A stretch of DNA of 64,000 nucleotides from Rhodanobacteraceae bacterium ZG21-1 (GTDB taxonomy: Bacteria; Pseudomonadota; Gammaproteobacteria; Xanthomonadales; Rhodanobacteraceae), in the NCBI GenBank assembly GCA_021390615.1, contig JAJEJU010000025.1:1736001-1800000 (forward strand), read 5' to 3'. Numbering within the stretch: position 1 is the stretch's first letter; each line of letters opens with the position of its first letter. The notes beneath the pieces are model-generated. The model saw nothing but the letters and a program-made list of their open reading frames with translations, made no database searches and was not told the DNA's origin. This document shows, piece after piece, positions 54,775 to 63,926 of the stretch. The position numbers were made by a program, and so were the translations under genes.

Positions 54775-56418
54775 ATGCCCAAGCTAAGCCTTGTCAGCGC
54801 CGCCGTGCTCGGCGCGCTGTGTTTCTCTCACGCCGCCTACGCCGGCTCGCCGTCTACGGACAGCCGCGCCAGCCTGCTGTCCGGCGCCAACGCCACCGCC
54901 AATGCCCTGCTCAGGCAGAACGCCGCCGTGGCCGCCGCGTTGCAGTCGGCCACCGACGATACCTTCGATACCACCGACGTGATCCAGGACGCCAACGGCG
55001 ACCGCCACGTACGCATGCAGCGCTACTTCCATGGCCTGGAAGTGATCGGCGGCGACGTGGTGATGCACCTGGACGGCAAGAGCCAGTTCCGCCAGGCCAG
55101 CGCGAACCTGCGCAGCCGGCTGCGCCCCGACCTCAATCCGCGGATCAGCGCGGTCAAGGCCGAGCAGATCGCCCAGGCCGACTTCGGCGGCAGCATCGAC
55201 AGCGTGCAAAGCAAGGGTCTGGTGATCTATGCCTTCGACCCGTCCAAGGCGCCGGTGCTGGCCTACGAGGTGCGCGTCGAGGGCTTCGGCAAGGATGGCG
55301 GGCGCGGCAACATGCGCTATTTCGTCAACGCCCTGGACGGCCAAGTGCTGAACTCATGGAATCTGTTCCAGACCGATGCCGCCGTCGGCACCGGCAAGTC
55401 GCTGCTGCTGGGCAACGTAGAGCTCACCACCAACTCGGTGAGCGGCGGCAGTTATCAATTGCTTGACCCCAGCCGCGGCAGCGGAGCGGTCTACGATGCC
55501 AAAGGCGGCAAGGACACGTCGCTCTCCTCAGCCACCCTGTTCACCGGCACCAGCAATGTCTGGGGCGACAATACCGAATCCAACCGCGCCACCGTCGCTG
55601 CCGATATCGCCTATGGCCTCGCCAAGACCTGGGACTATTACAAGACGGTGCAGGGCCGCAACGGCATCGCCAACGACGGCAAGGGCGTGAAGAGCTACGC
55701 CCATGTGCAGGTCTGCAGCAGCATGTTCAGCTGCACCACCGTCAATGCCGCATGGAACGGCAGTGCGATGGAATACGGCGACGGCAACAGCGATTATTAT
55801 CCCCTGGTGGCCATCGACGTGGCTGGGCACGAGATGAGCCACGGCGTAACCGGTGCCACGGCGAAGCTGGCCTACACCGGCGATGCCGGCGGCCTCAACG
55901 AGGCCAATTCGGACATCATGGGCACCATGGTGGAGTACTACGCCAACACCGTCGGCGAGCCGCCGAACTACCTGATCGGCGAGCGGCTCTACCGCAGCAA
56001 TGCCGACGGCACCTCGGCGCTGCGCTACATGTTCAAGCCCAGCCTGGACAAGAAGTCCGCCGATTGCTGGAGCAGCTCGGTCGCCAAGCTCGACCCCCAT
56101 TACAGCTCAGGCGTGGGCAATCACTTCTACTATCTGCTGGCCGAGGGCAGCGTGGTGCCGCAAGGCTTTGGCGCGGGCACCAAGTACAACCTCACCCCGG
56201 CCAGCCTGGTGTGCAGCGGCAACAGTTCCCTGACCGGTATCGGCCGCGACGCCGCGCAGAAGATCTGGTACCGCGCGCTGACCACGTACATGACCTCCAA
56301 CACCAACTACCCCGGCGCCCGCACCGCCACCCTGAATGCGGCGAAGGACCTGTACGGGGCCAGCTCGACCCAGTACAACGCCGTGGCCCAGGCGTGGAGC
56401 GCGGTCAGCGTGAATTGA
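54775..56418 (+). CDS. Secreted M4 (thermolysin-type) metallopeptidase
   Basis: 547 residues. Signal peptide about 1-23 (CFSHAAYAG). FTP/PepSY pro-domain (about 50-200: HVRMQRYFHGLEVIGGDVVMHLDGKS, then LVIYAFDPSKAPVLAYEVRV). The catalytic domain has the zinc motif HEMSH (His352, Glu353, His356) and third ligand Glu376 in GGLNEANSDIMG, with further thermolysin blocks GVGNHFYYLLAEGS and GRDAAQKIWYRALTTYMTS. Extracellular endopeptidase preferring hydrophobic P1' residues by family. Flanked by a terminator. Confidence 0.95.
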   Translation: MPKLSLVSAAVLGALCFSHAAYAGSPSTDSRASLLSGANATANALLRQNAAVAAALQSATDDTFDTTDVIQDANGDRHVRMQRYFHGLEVIGGDVVMHLDGKSQFRQASANLRSRLRPDLNPRISAVKAEQIAQADFGGSIDSVQSKGLVIYAFDPSKAPVLAYEVRVEGFGKDGGRGNMRYFVNALDGQVLNSWNLFQTDAAVGTGKSLLLGNVELTTNSVSGGSYQLLDPSRGSGAVYDAKGGKDTSLSSATLFTGTSNVWGDNTESNRATVAADIAYGLAKTWDYYKTVQGRNGIANDGKGVKSYAHVQVCSSMFSCTTVNAAWNGSAMEYGDGNSDYYPLVAIDVAGHEMSHGVTGATAKLAYTGDAGGLNEANSDIMGTMVEYYANTVGEPPNYLIGERLYRSNADGTSALRYMFKPSLDKKSADCWSSSVAKLDPHYSSGVGNHFYYLLAEGSVVPQGFGAGTKYNLTPASLVCSGNSSLTGIGRDAAQKIWYRALTTYMTSNTNYPGARTATLNAAKDLYGASSTQYNAVAQAWSAVSVN

Positions 56419-56444
56419 TGCCCTGACGTGTAGTTCGCAAGCAG

Positions 56445-56472
56445 GCGCCGGCCCCATGCGGGCCGGCGCTTT
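56445..56472 (+). terminator. Rho-independent terminator of the M4 peptidase gene
   Basis: Perfect 10-bp arms GCGCCGGCCC/GGGCCGGCGC (56445-56454, 56460-56469) with a 5-nt loop and a short TTT, 27 bp past the stop. Confidence 0.85.
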
Positions 56473-56964
56473 GGCGTGCCATACCATGCCCGACCCGGGC
56501 GGCAACGCGATCGCTTCGCCACCTATCGCCTCGTCGCCGTATGCAGGGCGCCAAAGTTCTTTGGCCGTCGATCCCGGCTCGCAAGCATGCCGGCGCCCCG
56601 CCGAAGTGGAGCGCCGCACGGCTTTTCCCGAGGGTAAGCAAATAAGCCAAGACGCGACCGACCGGAACGGCAGCACCATCCGATCGTCATGGCCGGTCGA
56701 AGCCAAGGCCGGGCCTGCTCGACGCCATGCTGACGAGCAACGGCTGATCCAGGCCGCTAGAGCGACTTCATCTCTTCCCGGGCATGGCATATCCGTGAAG
56801 TTCTCTCTGCCTGCAAGCGGCAACAAGCCAAAGCAAGAAACGTAAATGCATCAGGCATTCCCAGCATCGATATCGCTCGGCGCTCGACGAGACGTCTTCA
56901 GCGCACACGCGGCAGCCCGACGCAGTCCGCTGACCGCTCCTGCCGGCCCCGCGACGGGCGTGGC
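56473..56964. other. Intergenic, no gene seen
   Basis: About 490 bp between the M4 terminator and the stop of the EF-Ts-like gene; no gene or repeat recognised. Confidence 0.5.
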
Positions 56965-57324
56965 TCATCCCGCCCTTTGCAGTCGATAAATATTCGCCGG
57001 CGAGCGCGGCGGATCGTCTTCCACGGGCTTCGGCAGTTCGGTATCCCAGTAGATGAACCGGGTCACGGTGAGTTCCTCACGGAATTTTTTGGCGATCTCC
57101 GCGATCAGCTCGCCCACGGTCTGCTCGGGATTTTTCACGAACGGCTGCTGCAACAGCGCGTCGATCGAAGCAGGCGCCGAAGCCGCCACGTGCACAGCCA
57201 CTTCCTTGGCCAGGCTTCTGAACGCCGGCTTTTTGCTGAACCAGTCGGAGACGTCGAACTCGATCAAAACGCCGATGTGGCCGAGATGGGCATAGCCTTC
57301 GATGTAGCGACTGAAGTTACTCAT
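56965..57324 (-). CDS. Stand-alone EF-Ts-like domain protein
   Basis: 119 residues from the ATG at 57324 (CGGGAG at -14 to -9); in-frame ATGs at 57345 and 57354 are possible. It resembles the C-terminal dimerisation/core region of elongation factor Ts. YIEGYAHLGHIGVLIEFD aligns with the YIH...GRIGVLVEL strand, LAKEVAVHVAASAPASID with the LAKDIAMHVAA helix, and LLQQPFVKNPEQTVGELIAEIAKKFREELTVTRFIYWD with the LLEQPFVKDPS-TV motif and VRRFVRYE end. The N-terminal UBA domain and the TDFV module that dislodges nucleotide from EF-Tu are absent. Function unknown; an EF-Tu or protein-protein contact is inferred. 93 bp downstream of the S10 gene, same strand. Confidence 0.7.
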   Translation of the reverse strand: MSNFSRYIEGYAHLGHIGVLIEFDVSDWFSKKPAFRSLAKEVAVHVAASAPASIDALLQQPFVKNPEQTVGELIAEIAKKFREELTVTRFIYWDTELPKPVEDDPPRSPANIYRLQRAG

Positions 57325-57417
57325 CGACAGCGGCTCCCGAAGCATGCGATCCATGGCCCGCGCCGCAACCAGGGCGACTTGGCGGATGCACCGCTCAGGC
57401 AAGGCTACGCCATCACC

Positions 57418-59034
57418 TCAATGTTTTGCACCGACGTTGTCGGTTTCGCCGATGAAGCGCGCCACGTTGTCGTGCAGCTGCTTCAGCGAATCCTCATGGG
57501 CGTAGACCATGTGCCCGGAAGGGTACCAGGCATAGCTGATGTTGCGGTCCAGCGCGGCCGGGATCGGCAGGTGATGCATTTCGTAGTCGGCGGCGAAATA
57601 CGGCGTGGCCAGGTCGTAGTAGCCGCCGTTGAGGAAGACCTTGAGGTCCGGGTTGGTCTTCATCGCCATCGCCAGGTCCGGCATCACGTTGGTCGAGGAC
57701 TGCAAGGCTTCGCCCTGCACGCCCGGCGCCCTGTGCGACATGTCCCAGTGATCGATGTCGGCGTATTCGCGATAGCTGCGGCCCTCGCCGAATTTCAGCT
57801 GGCGGCGCACGTAGTCGTTGAAGGCAGCGATATAGGCCGAGCTGATCGCCGAGGACTGCGGATCGTAGTCGGCGGTCTTGCCGAGCGGGTCCAGCGAGGG
57901 GCCGGAGAAACGGCTGTCCAGGCGTCCGGTGGTGATGTCGCTGTCGCCCTGCAGCTGCTGCTCGAACATGCCGCCGCCGACGCGAAGATTGGCCTTGAGC
58001 AGGTAGGCCACCGGCAGGCCGGTGTATTGATGCAACTTTTCGGCGACGGCCTGCTTGTGCGCATCGTCCAGCCGCGAGCCGGCCAGCAAGGCTTGCGCGT
58101 AGTCGCCCAGCGCATACTGCTGCACCTCTTGCAGGAACGGCTCCAGCGCCGCCGGCTGCTGCGGCAGCCGATGGTGGTAGTAGGCGGTGGCGGCGAAGGT
58201 GGGCAGCGCCAGCGCATACGGCAGGTCGACGCCCGGATTGAATTCAGGACCGTCGATGCTGGTGTCGAAGCTGAGGATCTGCGAGAGCAGGATCACCCCG
58301 TTGAGGTCGACGCTGTTCTCGTTCTCCAGCAGGTTGGCCAGCACGGCCGAACGCGTGGTGCCGTAGCTTTCGCCGAACAGGTACTTCGGCGAGTTCCAGC
58401 GCCCGTACTTGGACAGAAACTGGGTAATGAACTGGGCGAAGGCCTGGCCGTCGCCGTCCACGCCGTAGATGGCCTTGCGCCGATCCTTCATCTGCTGGTC
58501 GCGCTTGCCCTTGTCGGCGTCGTCGGCGATCAGCCGGCTGAAGCCGGCGCCGGGCGCGTCGATGAACACCAGATCGGAGGCGTCGAGCAGGCTGTAGTCG
58601 TTGTTGACCAGCCCGTAGGGCGCGGCCGGCGTGTGCGAATCGTCGCGGGTCACCACGCGCTGCGGACCGAACGCGCCCATGTGCAGCCACACCGTGGCCG
58701 AGCCCGGGCCGCCGTTGTAGAGGAAGGTGATCGGACGCTTGCCCGGCTCGACGCCTTTCTTGAAGTAGGCCACGTAGAACACGCTCACCGTCGGCTCGTT
58801 CTCCTGGTCGCCCTTGCCGTGCAGGACCAGGGTGCCGGCCACTGCCTTGTAGGCAATGCGCTTGCCTTCCACGCTGACGCTGCCCTCGCTCTCCGAGGCC
58901 TGCGGCTGGGTCAGGTCGATGGACGGCTTGTCCTCCGGCTTCTTGCCGCCCGGCTTGTCCGGGTGGTCGGCTGCCAGGGCGGGAAAACAAAGCAGGCAGG
59001 CCGCGAGGGCGGCGATCGGCGAAAGCAGGCGCAT
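57418..59034 (-). CDS. Secreted S10 serine carboxypeptidase
   Basis: 538 residues from the ATG at 59034. Signal peptide about 1-21 (CFPALAAD), then a Lys/Pro-rich linker. S10 alpha/beta-hydrolase: PITFLYNGGPGSATVWLHMGAFGP (oxyanion NGGPG), FIDAPGAGFSRL, nucleophile GESYGT (Ser223), Asp in NGGYYDLATP and His in WYPSGHMVY. It trims C-terminal residues from peptides in the periplasm, usually at acid pH. This bacterial S10 group is common in Xanthomonadales. Divergent from the P-loop kinase gene. Confidence 0.93.
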   Translation of the reverse strand: MRLLSPIAALAACLLCFPALAADHPDKPGGKKPEDKPSIDLTQPQASESEGSVSVEGKRIAYKAVAGTLVLHGKGDQENEPTVSVFYVAYFKKGVEPGKRPITFLYNGGPGSATVWLHMGAFGPQRVVTRDDSHTPAAPYGLVNNDYSLLDASDLVFIDAPGAGFSRLIADDADKGKRDQQMKDRRKAIYGVDGDGQAFAQFITQFLSKYGRWNSPKYLFGESYGTTRSAVLANLLENENSVDLNGVILLSQILSFDTSIDGPEFNPGVDLPYALALPTFAATAYYHHRLPQQPAALEPFLQEVQQYALGDYAQALLAGSRLDDAHKQAVAEKLHQYTGLPVAYLLKANLRVGGGMFEQQLQGDSDITTGRLDSRFSGPSLDPLGKTADYDPQSSAISSAYIAAFNDYVRRQLKFGEGRSYREYADIDHWDMSHRAPGVQGEALQSSTNVMPDLAMAMKTNPDLKVFLNGGYYDLATPYFAADYEMHHLPIPAALDRNISYAWYPSGHMVYAHEDSLKQLHDNVARFIGETDNVGAKH

Positions 59035-59439
59035 GGCGGTGCCTTGGAGAAAGGAAGCCTGCGCAGTCTCGGCGACGCCCCGGCCCGATTCATCCGCCAG
59101 AAGTCATGCGCGGCACCCGGCGCTCCTCACCCAGGCCCGCAGATTCGGCGGCTTGGAGGTCGGCGGATCGCCGGCTTCGTTCGAATGTCGCGCAGCAAGG
59201 CTTTCATGGCCATGGGCGTCCACGACGGTCGCGACGGCTGCCTCGCGCTGCGGCCGCCGAATCGCGGACACCGTCAGCCTCATGCCGGGACGCCATCAAG
59301 ACCATCCTGCGCGGGCATGCAAGACTCAGGCATCAAGGCTTCCGAAATGCAGCGACGGGAGATCAAAGCGCTCCGGATCGGGCAGAATGCCGCGATCGTG
59401 TACGGCAGGCTTCGCATGACGCGAACCGGGGAGAGGCTT
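59035..59439. other. Intergenic, no gene seen
   Basis: 405 bp divergent region between the S10 carboxypeptidase and the P-loop protein; no gene, repeat or palindrome stood out. Confidence 0.5.
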
Positions 59440-59967
59440 GTGCAGCTGTCTGAACTAGGCGACCGCATCTGCGTCTTCGGGCCCTCGAACAGCGGCAAGT
59501 CGACGCTTGCCGTAGCCATGGCGCGCCAGCGCGCGCTGCCGGTGGTTCACCTCGACCTGCTCTATCACCAACCCGGCACCGACTGGCGACCGCGCCCCAC
59601 CGAGGAGTTCCTGGCGCTGCACGAACGGGCGATCGCCGGCGAGCGATGGGTGATCGAGGGCAACTACTCCGTCTGCACGCCGCAACGGCTGCAGCGTGCG
59701 ACCGGAGTGATCCTGCTGGACATATCCACCCTGCGCAGCCTGTTCCGCTATGCGCGCCGCACCTTGTTCGAACGCGACCGGGCCGGTGCCCTGGAGGGTG
59801 CGCGCAACGGCATCACCTGGGGCATGATCCACCACATCGTCGCGGTCACCCCGGGAAACCGCCGGCGCTATGCCGAGATGTATCGCCGTATCGAATTGCC
59901 CAAGGTACGCCTTACCTCGGCGCGCGCGATCGATGACGGCTACCGCGAATGGAAGCTCGTGCGTTGA
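59440..59967 (+). CDS. P-loop AAA/FlaR-type adenylate-kinase-like protein
   Basis: 175 residues from the GTG at 59440, chosen because GGGGAGAGG sits seven bases upstream; an ATG at 59416 is the alternative. P-loop GPSNSGKST (about 12-20). HLDLLYHQPGTDWRPRP and GERWVIEGNYS are the acceptor-side motifs of the topology-modulation (FlaR) kinase-like group, and the FRYARRTLFERDRAG helix is the lid. Members are presumed small nucleotide or metabolite kinases. Function unknown. Confidence 0.82.
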   Translation: MQLSELGDRICVFGPSNSGKSTLAVAMARQRALPVVHLDLLYHQPGTDWRPRPTEEFLALHERAIAGERWVIEGNYSVCTPQRLQRATGVILLDISTLRSLFRYARRTLFERDRAGALEGARNGITWGMIHHIVAVTPGNRRRYAEMYRRIELPKVRLTSARAIDDGYREWKLVR

Positions 59968-60135
59968 ACGGACTGGCATCCTACCAAGCGCCACAACGCA
60001 CGCTTCTCTCGGCCCGTCGCGCGGTGTCGATGCCGATCCGCGATGCCGATGCAACGAGTGGCGCGGCGGCAATGAACGATCACGAGAAGACGCTGTACTG
60101 GCCCCCAAATCCACAACCCGAGACAGGAAGTGACG

Positions 60136-60501
60136 ATGGCATTCCAGGACAAGCTTAGCCCGGGTTTTTCCGGAGCCCTCAGGACCTTCAGCTTCTGGGT
60201 AGCGAACGGCTCGGTCGGCCAGCCTCTTCTGGACGGCATCGACTACTGGGATGAGCTGAAATCCTCTCCCAGCCTTCTGGAACAGGTTTATGCCATCTTC
60301 GCGAATGTCATCGAGCTCGATGAAAACGGCTATCCGATCAATGCCAAGTACGCGGAGTTCAGGGCTGCCCAATACATCAGGTCCTGGTGCGATCCGGATT
60401 ACACCGAGATGCCGCCGTTCGAAGACTGGGAAACGAAGCTATACGCCCCACCCGACAGGGAAGACCGCAAGCCCTGGCCGCCCGGCATCAGTCGACGCTG
60501 A
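60136..60501 (+). CDS. Hypothetical protein
   Basis: 121 residues from the ATG at 60136 (AGGAAG upstream). No signal peptide or membrane segment. Aromatic-rich: FSGALRTFSFWVANGSVGQPLLDGIDYWDEL, LLEQVYAIFANVIELDENGYPINAKYAEFRAAQYIRSWCDPDYTEMPPFEDWE. I do not recognise the family with confidence. The even spread of codon third positions is less GC-biased than the genes before 59 kb, suggesting later acquisition. It precedes the NADAR gene by 81 bp, same strand. Confidence 0.72.
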   Translation: MAFQDKLSPGFSGALRTFSFWVANGSVGQPLLDGIDYWDELKSSPSLLEQVYAIFANVIELDENGYPINAKYAEFRAAQYIRSWCDPDYTEMPPFEDWETKLYAPPDREDRKPWPPGISRR

Positions 60502-60582
60502 AGATCGAAGCGATGGACCAGACGTACACTTCCGACCGAAAACGGGGCTTACCGCAGCCTCGGAGTGAGTTTAGAGAAAGCC

Positions 60583-61215
60583 ATGACGGCATTGAAGTTC
60601 TACGAGACGAACCAGCCGTACGGCTGCTTCTCGAACTTTTCGAGGCACCCTGTGGAGCTGGAGGGGCGCGTATGGCTTACCGTCGAGCACTATTTTCAGG
60701 CCGCTAAATTCACCGACCCTGCCGATGTGGAATCGGTGGCCCATGCCTCCACGCCTTTCGCGGCAGCCCAGCTCGGCAGGGAAAGGCATCGCTCCCTGCG
60801 AAGCGATTGGGTATCGGCAAGAGACGCCGCGATGCTGAAGGCTTTGCGAGCCAAATTCGCGCAGCATCCTTCGATCGCCTCGGTGCTGGCGTCCACGGCG
60901 GGGAGTCGACTGATCGAACACACCGCGAACGACCATTACTGGGCCGATGGGGGCGATGGCAGCGGACAGAATCGCCTCGGCGAACTGCTCGTCATCGTGC
61001 GATCCGAACTGCCGCCATGGCCGATGCCTTTCACGCTGCCGCCGTGGATTATCCATCCGGAGATTGAGCCATCCGATCTGTTCTGGCGCATGGGGCGTGG
61101 CGAGGATCTGCTGACCCAGGCAAGCCGGTTCCATGCGTCGTTGAGTGGCGATACCAGGGTCCATTTCGACGCGTACTTCCCTGTGCCGGAGGCATGGCGA
61201 AGAAGCTGGGCATAA
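60583..61215 (+). CDS. NADAR-family protein (YbiA/DUF1768-like) with C-terminal extension
   Basis: 210 residues from the ATG at 60583 (AGAGAA upstream; an in-frame GTG at 60565 is possible). NADAR core at about 1-145: FYETNQPYGCFSNFSRHPVELEGRVWLTVEHYFQAAKF, then RSDWVSARDAAMLKALRAKFAQHP and NDHYWADGGDGSGQNRLGELLVIVR. The catalytic-site Glu/Trp residues are in place. YbiA removes ribose-phosphate intermediates of riboflavin synthesis; other NADARs reverse guanine ADP-ribosylation. The extra ~65 residues (HPEIEPSDLFWRMGRGEDLL, YFPVPEAW) form a second small module. No toxin gene is next to it. Confidence 0.88.
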   Translation: MTALKFYETNQPYGCFSNFSRHPVELEGRVWLTVEHYFQAAKFTDPADVESVAHASTPFAAAQLGRERHRSLRSDWVSARDAAMLKALRAKFAQHPSIASVLASTAGSRLIEHTANDHYWADGGDGSGQNRLGELLVIVRSELPPWPMPFTLPPWIIHPEIEPSDLFWRMGRGEDLLTQASRFHASLSGDTRVHFDAYFPVPEAWRRSWA

Positions 61216-61960
61216 GAGCGGCGCTTCCTGGGCGAAGACAAAGCAGACCATCGAATCATGATCGGCCCGATGAAACGATGTTCTTCCCGGCCGCTCCGAC
61301 CTCGGTCAGCGCTATCGTCGTTCGCACCGATGTCGACGGTGTTCGCCATCGATGCCCTGTTACCTGGATCGCTACAAGAGCGCGATCGAACATGGGCGCT
61401 TTCGGTTCCGCGTGTCCGATACGGCCAGATTTGGCTCCTTGAATACGACGACGCCAAGGAAATCTTCAGCATTGTCGGCCTGCCGGGATTTGAGATCGGC
61501 GGCGCCGGTATTCGCAATCCAGAGAGCGGTCCCGAATAAACAATCACTTTTCTCATGGCTTATCGGGCATGGATATCCAAGCAGGCCAATCCTTGTCTGC
61601 AGGCGGCTTTCAGCCGGGGCAGACCGGGAAAGTCGAATCCCGTGATCGCCTTATTGCCACGCATGTCCGCGCTCGTCGGGCCGGCCCTTTTGTTACGCAT
61701 GTTGCAATAGGTGGCGCATCGCTGCTGTCTATGTTCGCCATGATTATGCGAATGCGCGCGCCGCATATTGACCGCCACCCTTTCGCCACTGCACGATTAG
61801 GCTTCGCATCGCCAAGGCATTGCATCGCTTCGATCTACCGATGAGGTAAACGAATCGATATGCACATACTTGGCCAGCGGCACGAGTGGCGCCTATGGAT
61901 GCAAGCGCCACTCTGATGGCGAAACGGTTTGCAGGGAAGAATTTTTCAGGGAGAGGAAGC
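61216..61960. other. Long gap with a possible decayed ORF
   Basis: 745 bp. A 69-residue frame (61330-61539) ends plausibly (RYGQIWLLEYDDAKEIFSIV, GLPGFEIGGAGIRNPESGPE). A different frame just before it (61352 on) reads CYLDRYKSAIEHGRFRFRVSD. Both stretches look protein-like, hinting at one gene broken by a frameshift near 61410-61420. No ribosome site supports either as an intact gene. The rest shows nothing. Confidence 0.35.
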
Positions 61961-63028
61961 ATGAAAGGGATGTCGCTGATGGTGTGCCTGTTCGCCGCCG
62001 TTACTCCACTGACGCACGCTGCCGCCGTACATGCGGACAAGTTGCCGCCGCCGAAGAGCATGACCTGCCTTCAGCTCAAGCAGGGCATTTCGTACACGAT
62101 CACCCGGGGCTTGCTGCACATTCCCTGGAACATCGAGCTGGCCAGCGGCGCCTATATTTCCGAACACGAAGACGCACATGGCGTCTATTACCGCGCGCCG
62201 TCCGGCGCCATCACCGAGCGGCGTACCGACAAGCAGGCCACGTCGAGGGCCGGGCGACGCATGACGTTCGACGGCGGCATCTATGTCCCGAACGACGCCA
62301 CCGCTGCGCCGACGCTCTACACGTACGATGAAACGCTGACCAGCGCGCCGGAGGCGATTCCCACGCCGACGGAATGCGGGACGCTCAGCTATGCCGTCGA
62401 CCCGAGCACGCATAAGGTCAGCGTCTGGGGTACGGCCGCAGCCGCGGGCATAGGCGCCGCGGCAGGCATGGTCGCCAGCCGCTCCTTCCATCCGCAAATG
62501 CGCGGAAGTTACGGCCAGGCAGCTGGGGTGGGGCTGGTCGGCGGACTGATCGGCGGCCTGATCATAGGCGCGATCGAAAAGAGCAAGGCCGACGAGATCC
62601 TGGCCGGGCCGCCGATGGACAGCGAGGCGGCGGAGAAGATTCGGGCGTGGGCGGCCAGCAAGATAACGATGACCGAGCGAGGCCACTCGGCCGCTTCGAG
62701 CATGACGACTGCCGCGCCAGCCGCTTCCGAAGCACTGCCTGCGACGACGGCGAACACAGCCGACACCGGCGCGCCGATGAATGCCGAACCGACAGCCAGC
62801 GGGGCAGCCATTGCGCAAACGGCGGCATTACCTGCCGCCACCGGCGCATCTGAAGCGCCCATGACATCCCGGGCGCAAGGCGCCGCCAACCAGCTGGGAT
62901 GCAGCACCGTAAAAGCGGTCAGCGCGGGAGGCTATGTGGCGTCGTGCGGGTCATACGGCGTGTTTATCGATTGCGACACTGATCGATGCCGACCGACTCA
63001 CACGGTCAGGCTGGAAGGAGGCGAATAG
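61961..63028 (+). CDS. Secreted hypothetical protein with glycine-zipper segment
   Basis: 355 residues from the ATG at 61961 (GGGAGAGGAAG upstream). Signal peptide about 1-21 (TPLTHAAAVHA). A beta-rich N-terminal part (about 30-140) is followed by a hydrophobic glycine zipper (about 153-205: GTAAAAGIGAAAGMVASRSF, AAGVGLVGGLIGGLIIGAIE). An Ala/Thr/Pro low-complexity linker comes next (about 235-310). The short C-terminal domain has four Cys residues (CSTV, SCGSYGVFIDCDTDRC). Glycine zippers usually insert in or line the outer membrane. Not recognised beyond that. Confidence 0.75.
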   Translation: MKGMSLMVCLFAAVTPLTHAAAVHADKLPPPKSMTCLQLKQGISYTITRGLLHIPWNIELASGAYISEHEDAHGVYYRAPSGAITERRTDKQATSRAGRRMTFDGGIYVPNDATAAPTLYTYDETLTSAPEAIPTPTECGTLSYAVDPSTHKVSVWGTAAAAGIGAAAGMVASRSFHPQMRGSYGQAAGVGLVGGLIGGLIIGAIEKSKADEILAGPPMDSEAAEKIRAWAASKITMTERGHSAASSMTTAAPAASEALPATTANTADTGAPMNAEPTASGAAIAQTAALPAATGASEAPMTSRAQGAANQLGCSTVKAVSAGGYVASCGSYGVFIDCDTDRCRPTHTVRLEGGE

Positions 63029-63119
63029 CCGGGCCATCCGGCATCACAGGACGGTGGCTGGATAGCTCTGTCTTCGACCCGAAGCGGACATTCAACATCT
63101 ATTTCGAAAGGAGGCGATT

Positions 63120-63491
63120 TTGCCCGTATATCTCTTTTGCTATTGGCTGCCGACCAGCTTCGTGATGGTCGTGACAAGCTTCGTCTATTTTTCATCCAAC
63201 AGGTCGACGAGGCTGGGCACCAGGCTCGGGGTCAGCGTGCATGGCCTATTGGGCACCGCCTTATTTTCGGGCGCTGTGGCTTTATGGATGACGGGAGGGT
63301 CGCGTGACTCTCTGGCGTGGCCCTTCACGCTGCTGTTCGTGCTGCCACTTGCCTCGATGCTTGCCGCGCTGTTGTTCCATCGGGGAACCCGGATCGCTCA
63401 CCTGCTGCTGGCCGCCGAGCTGTTCTGCCTGGCGCTGGCCTGGTTCGTCGGCGGCATGGCGATCACCGACGAGTGGCTTCCCATCGTTTGA
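63120..63491 (+). CDS. Hypothetical membrane protein, TTG start
   Basis: 123 residues. No ATG fits; a near-perfect AAGGAGG sits eight bases before the TTG at 63120, which decides the start. Four hydrophobic segments (about 3-24, 38-58, 66-86, 93-113) with short loops and a DEWLPIV end. No family recognised. 91 bp after the glycine-zipper gene, same strand. Confidence 0.72.
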   Translation: MPVYLFCYWLPTSFVMVVTSFVYFSSNRSTRLGTRLGVSVHGLLGTALFSGAVALWMTGGSRDSLAWPFTLLFVLPLASMLAALLFHRGTRIAHLLLAAELFCLALAWFVGGMAITDEWLPIV

Positions 63492-63569
63492 ATCCGGATA
63501 CAGTGTGATGCCCGCTCCCGGTCGGAAGCCGGCCTTTGCGTGTCCGAAGCAACACCAGGAATCCCCGCC

Positions 63570-63758
63570 ATGCCCGATCTGCCTCCCAACGATCTTCCGC
63601 GGTATCGCCTGCTCACCGGCAAGGACGACGCTGCGTTTTGCCATCGCGTCTCCGAAGCCCTGCATCTGGGCTACGAGCTGTATGGATCGCCCGCGGCGAC
63701 ATTCAACGGCGATCACGTCGTCGTCGCTCAGGCGGTGCTTTGGCCCATGAAGGATTAG
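63570..63758 (+). CDS. DUF1737 family protein
   Basis: 62 residues from the ATG at 63570. The family pattern is plain: YRLLTGKDDAAFCHRVSEALHLGYELYGSPAATFNGDHVVVAQAVLWP. DUF1737 proteins are small cytosolic proteins of unknown function, usually 60-70 residues, so this is full length. Confidence 0.85.
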   Translation: MPDLPPNDLPRYRLLTGKDDAAFCHRVSEALHLGYELYGSPAATFNGDHVVVAQAVLWPMKD

Positions 63759-63926
63759 CGCTCTGAATGAGAGATGGCAGCCGCTTCGCCATGTCCGCTT
63801 TCGATCCAAGGCGGACACGGTCGGGATGACTGGCCCAGGCTACCGGACTTAGCCATCCACCGCTCCAAGCGCCATCGCCTCGTCCTGCTGGTAGATTCTC
63901 GAGACCGATCACAGGACGTCCCGGCC

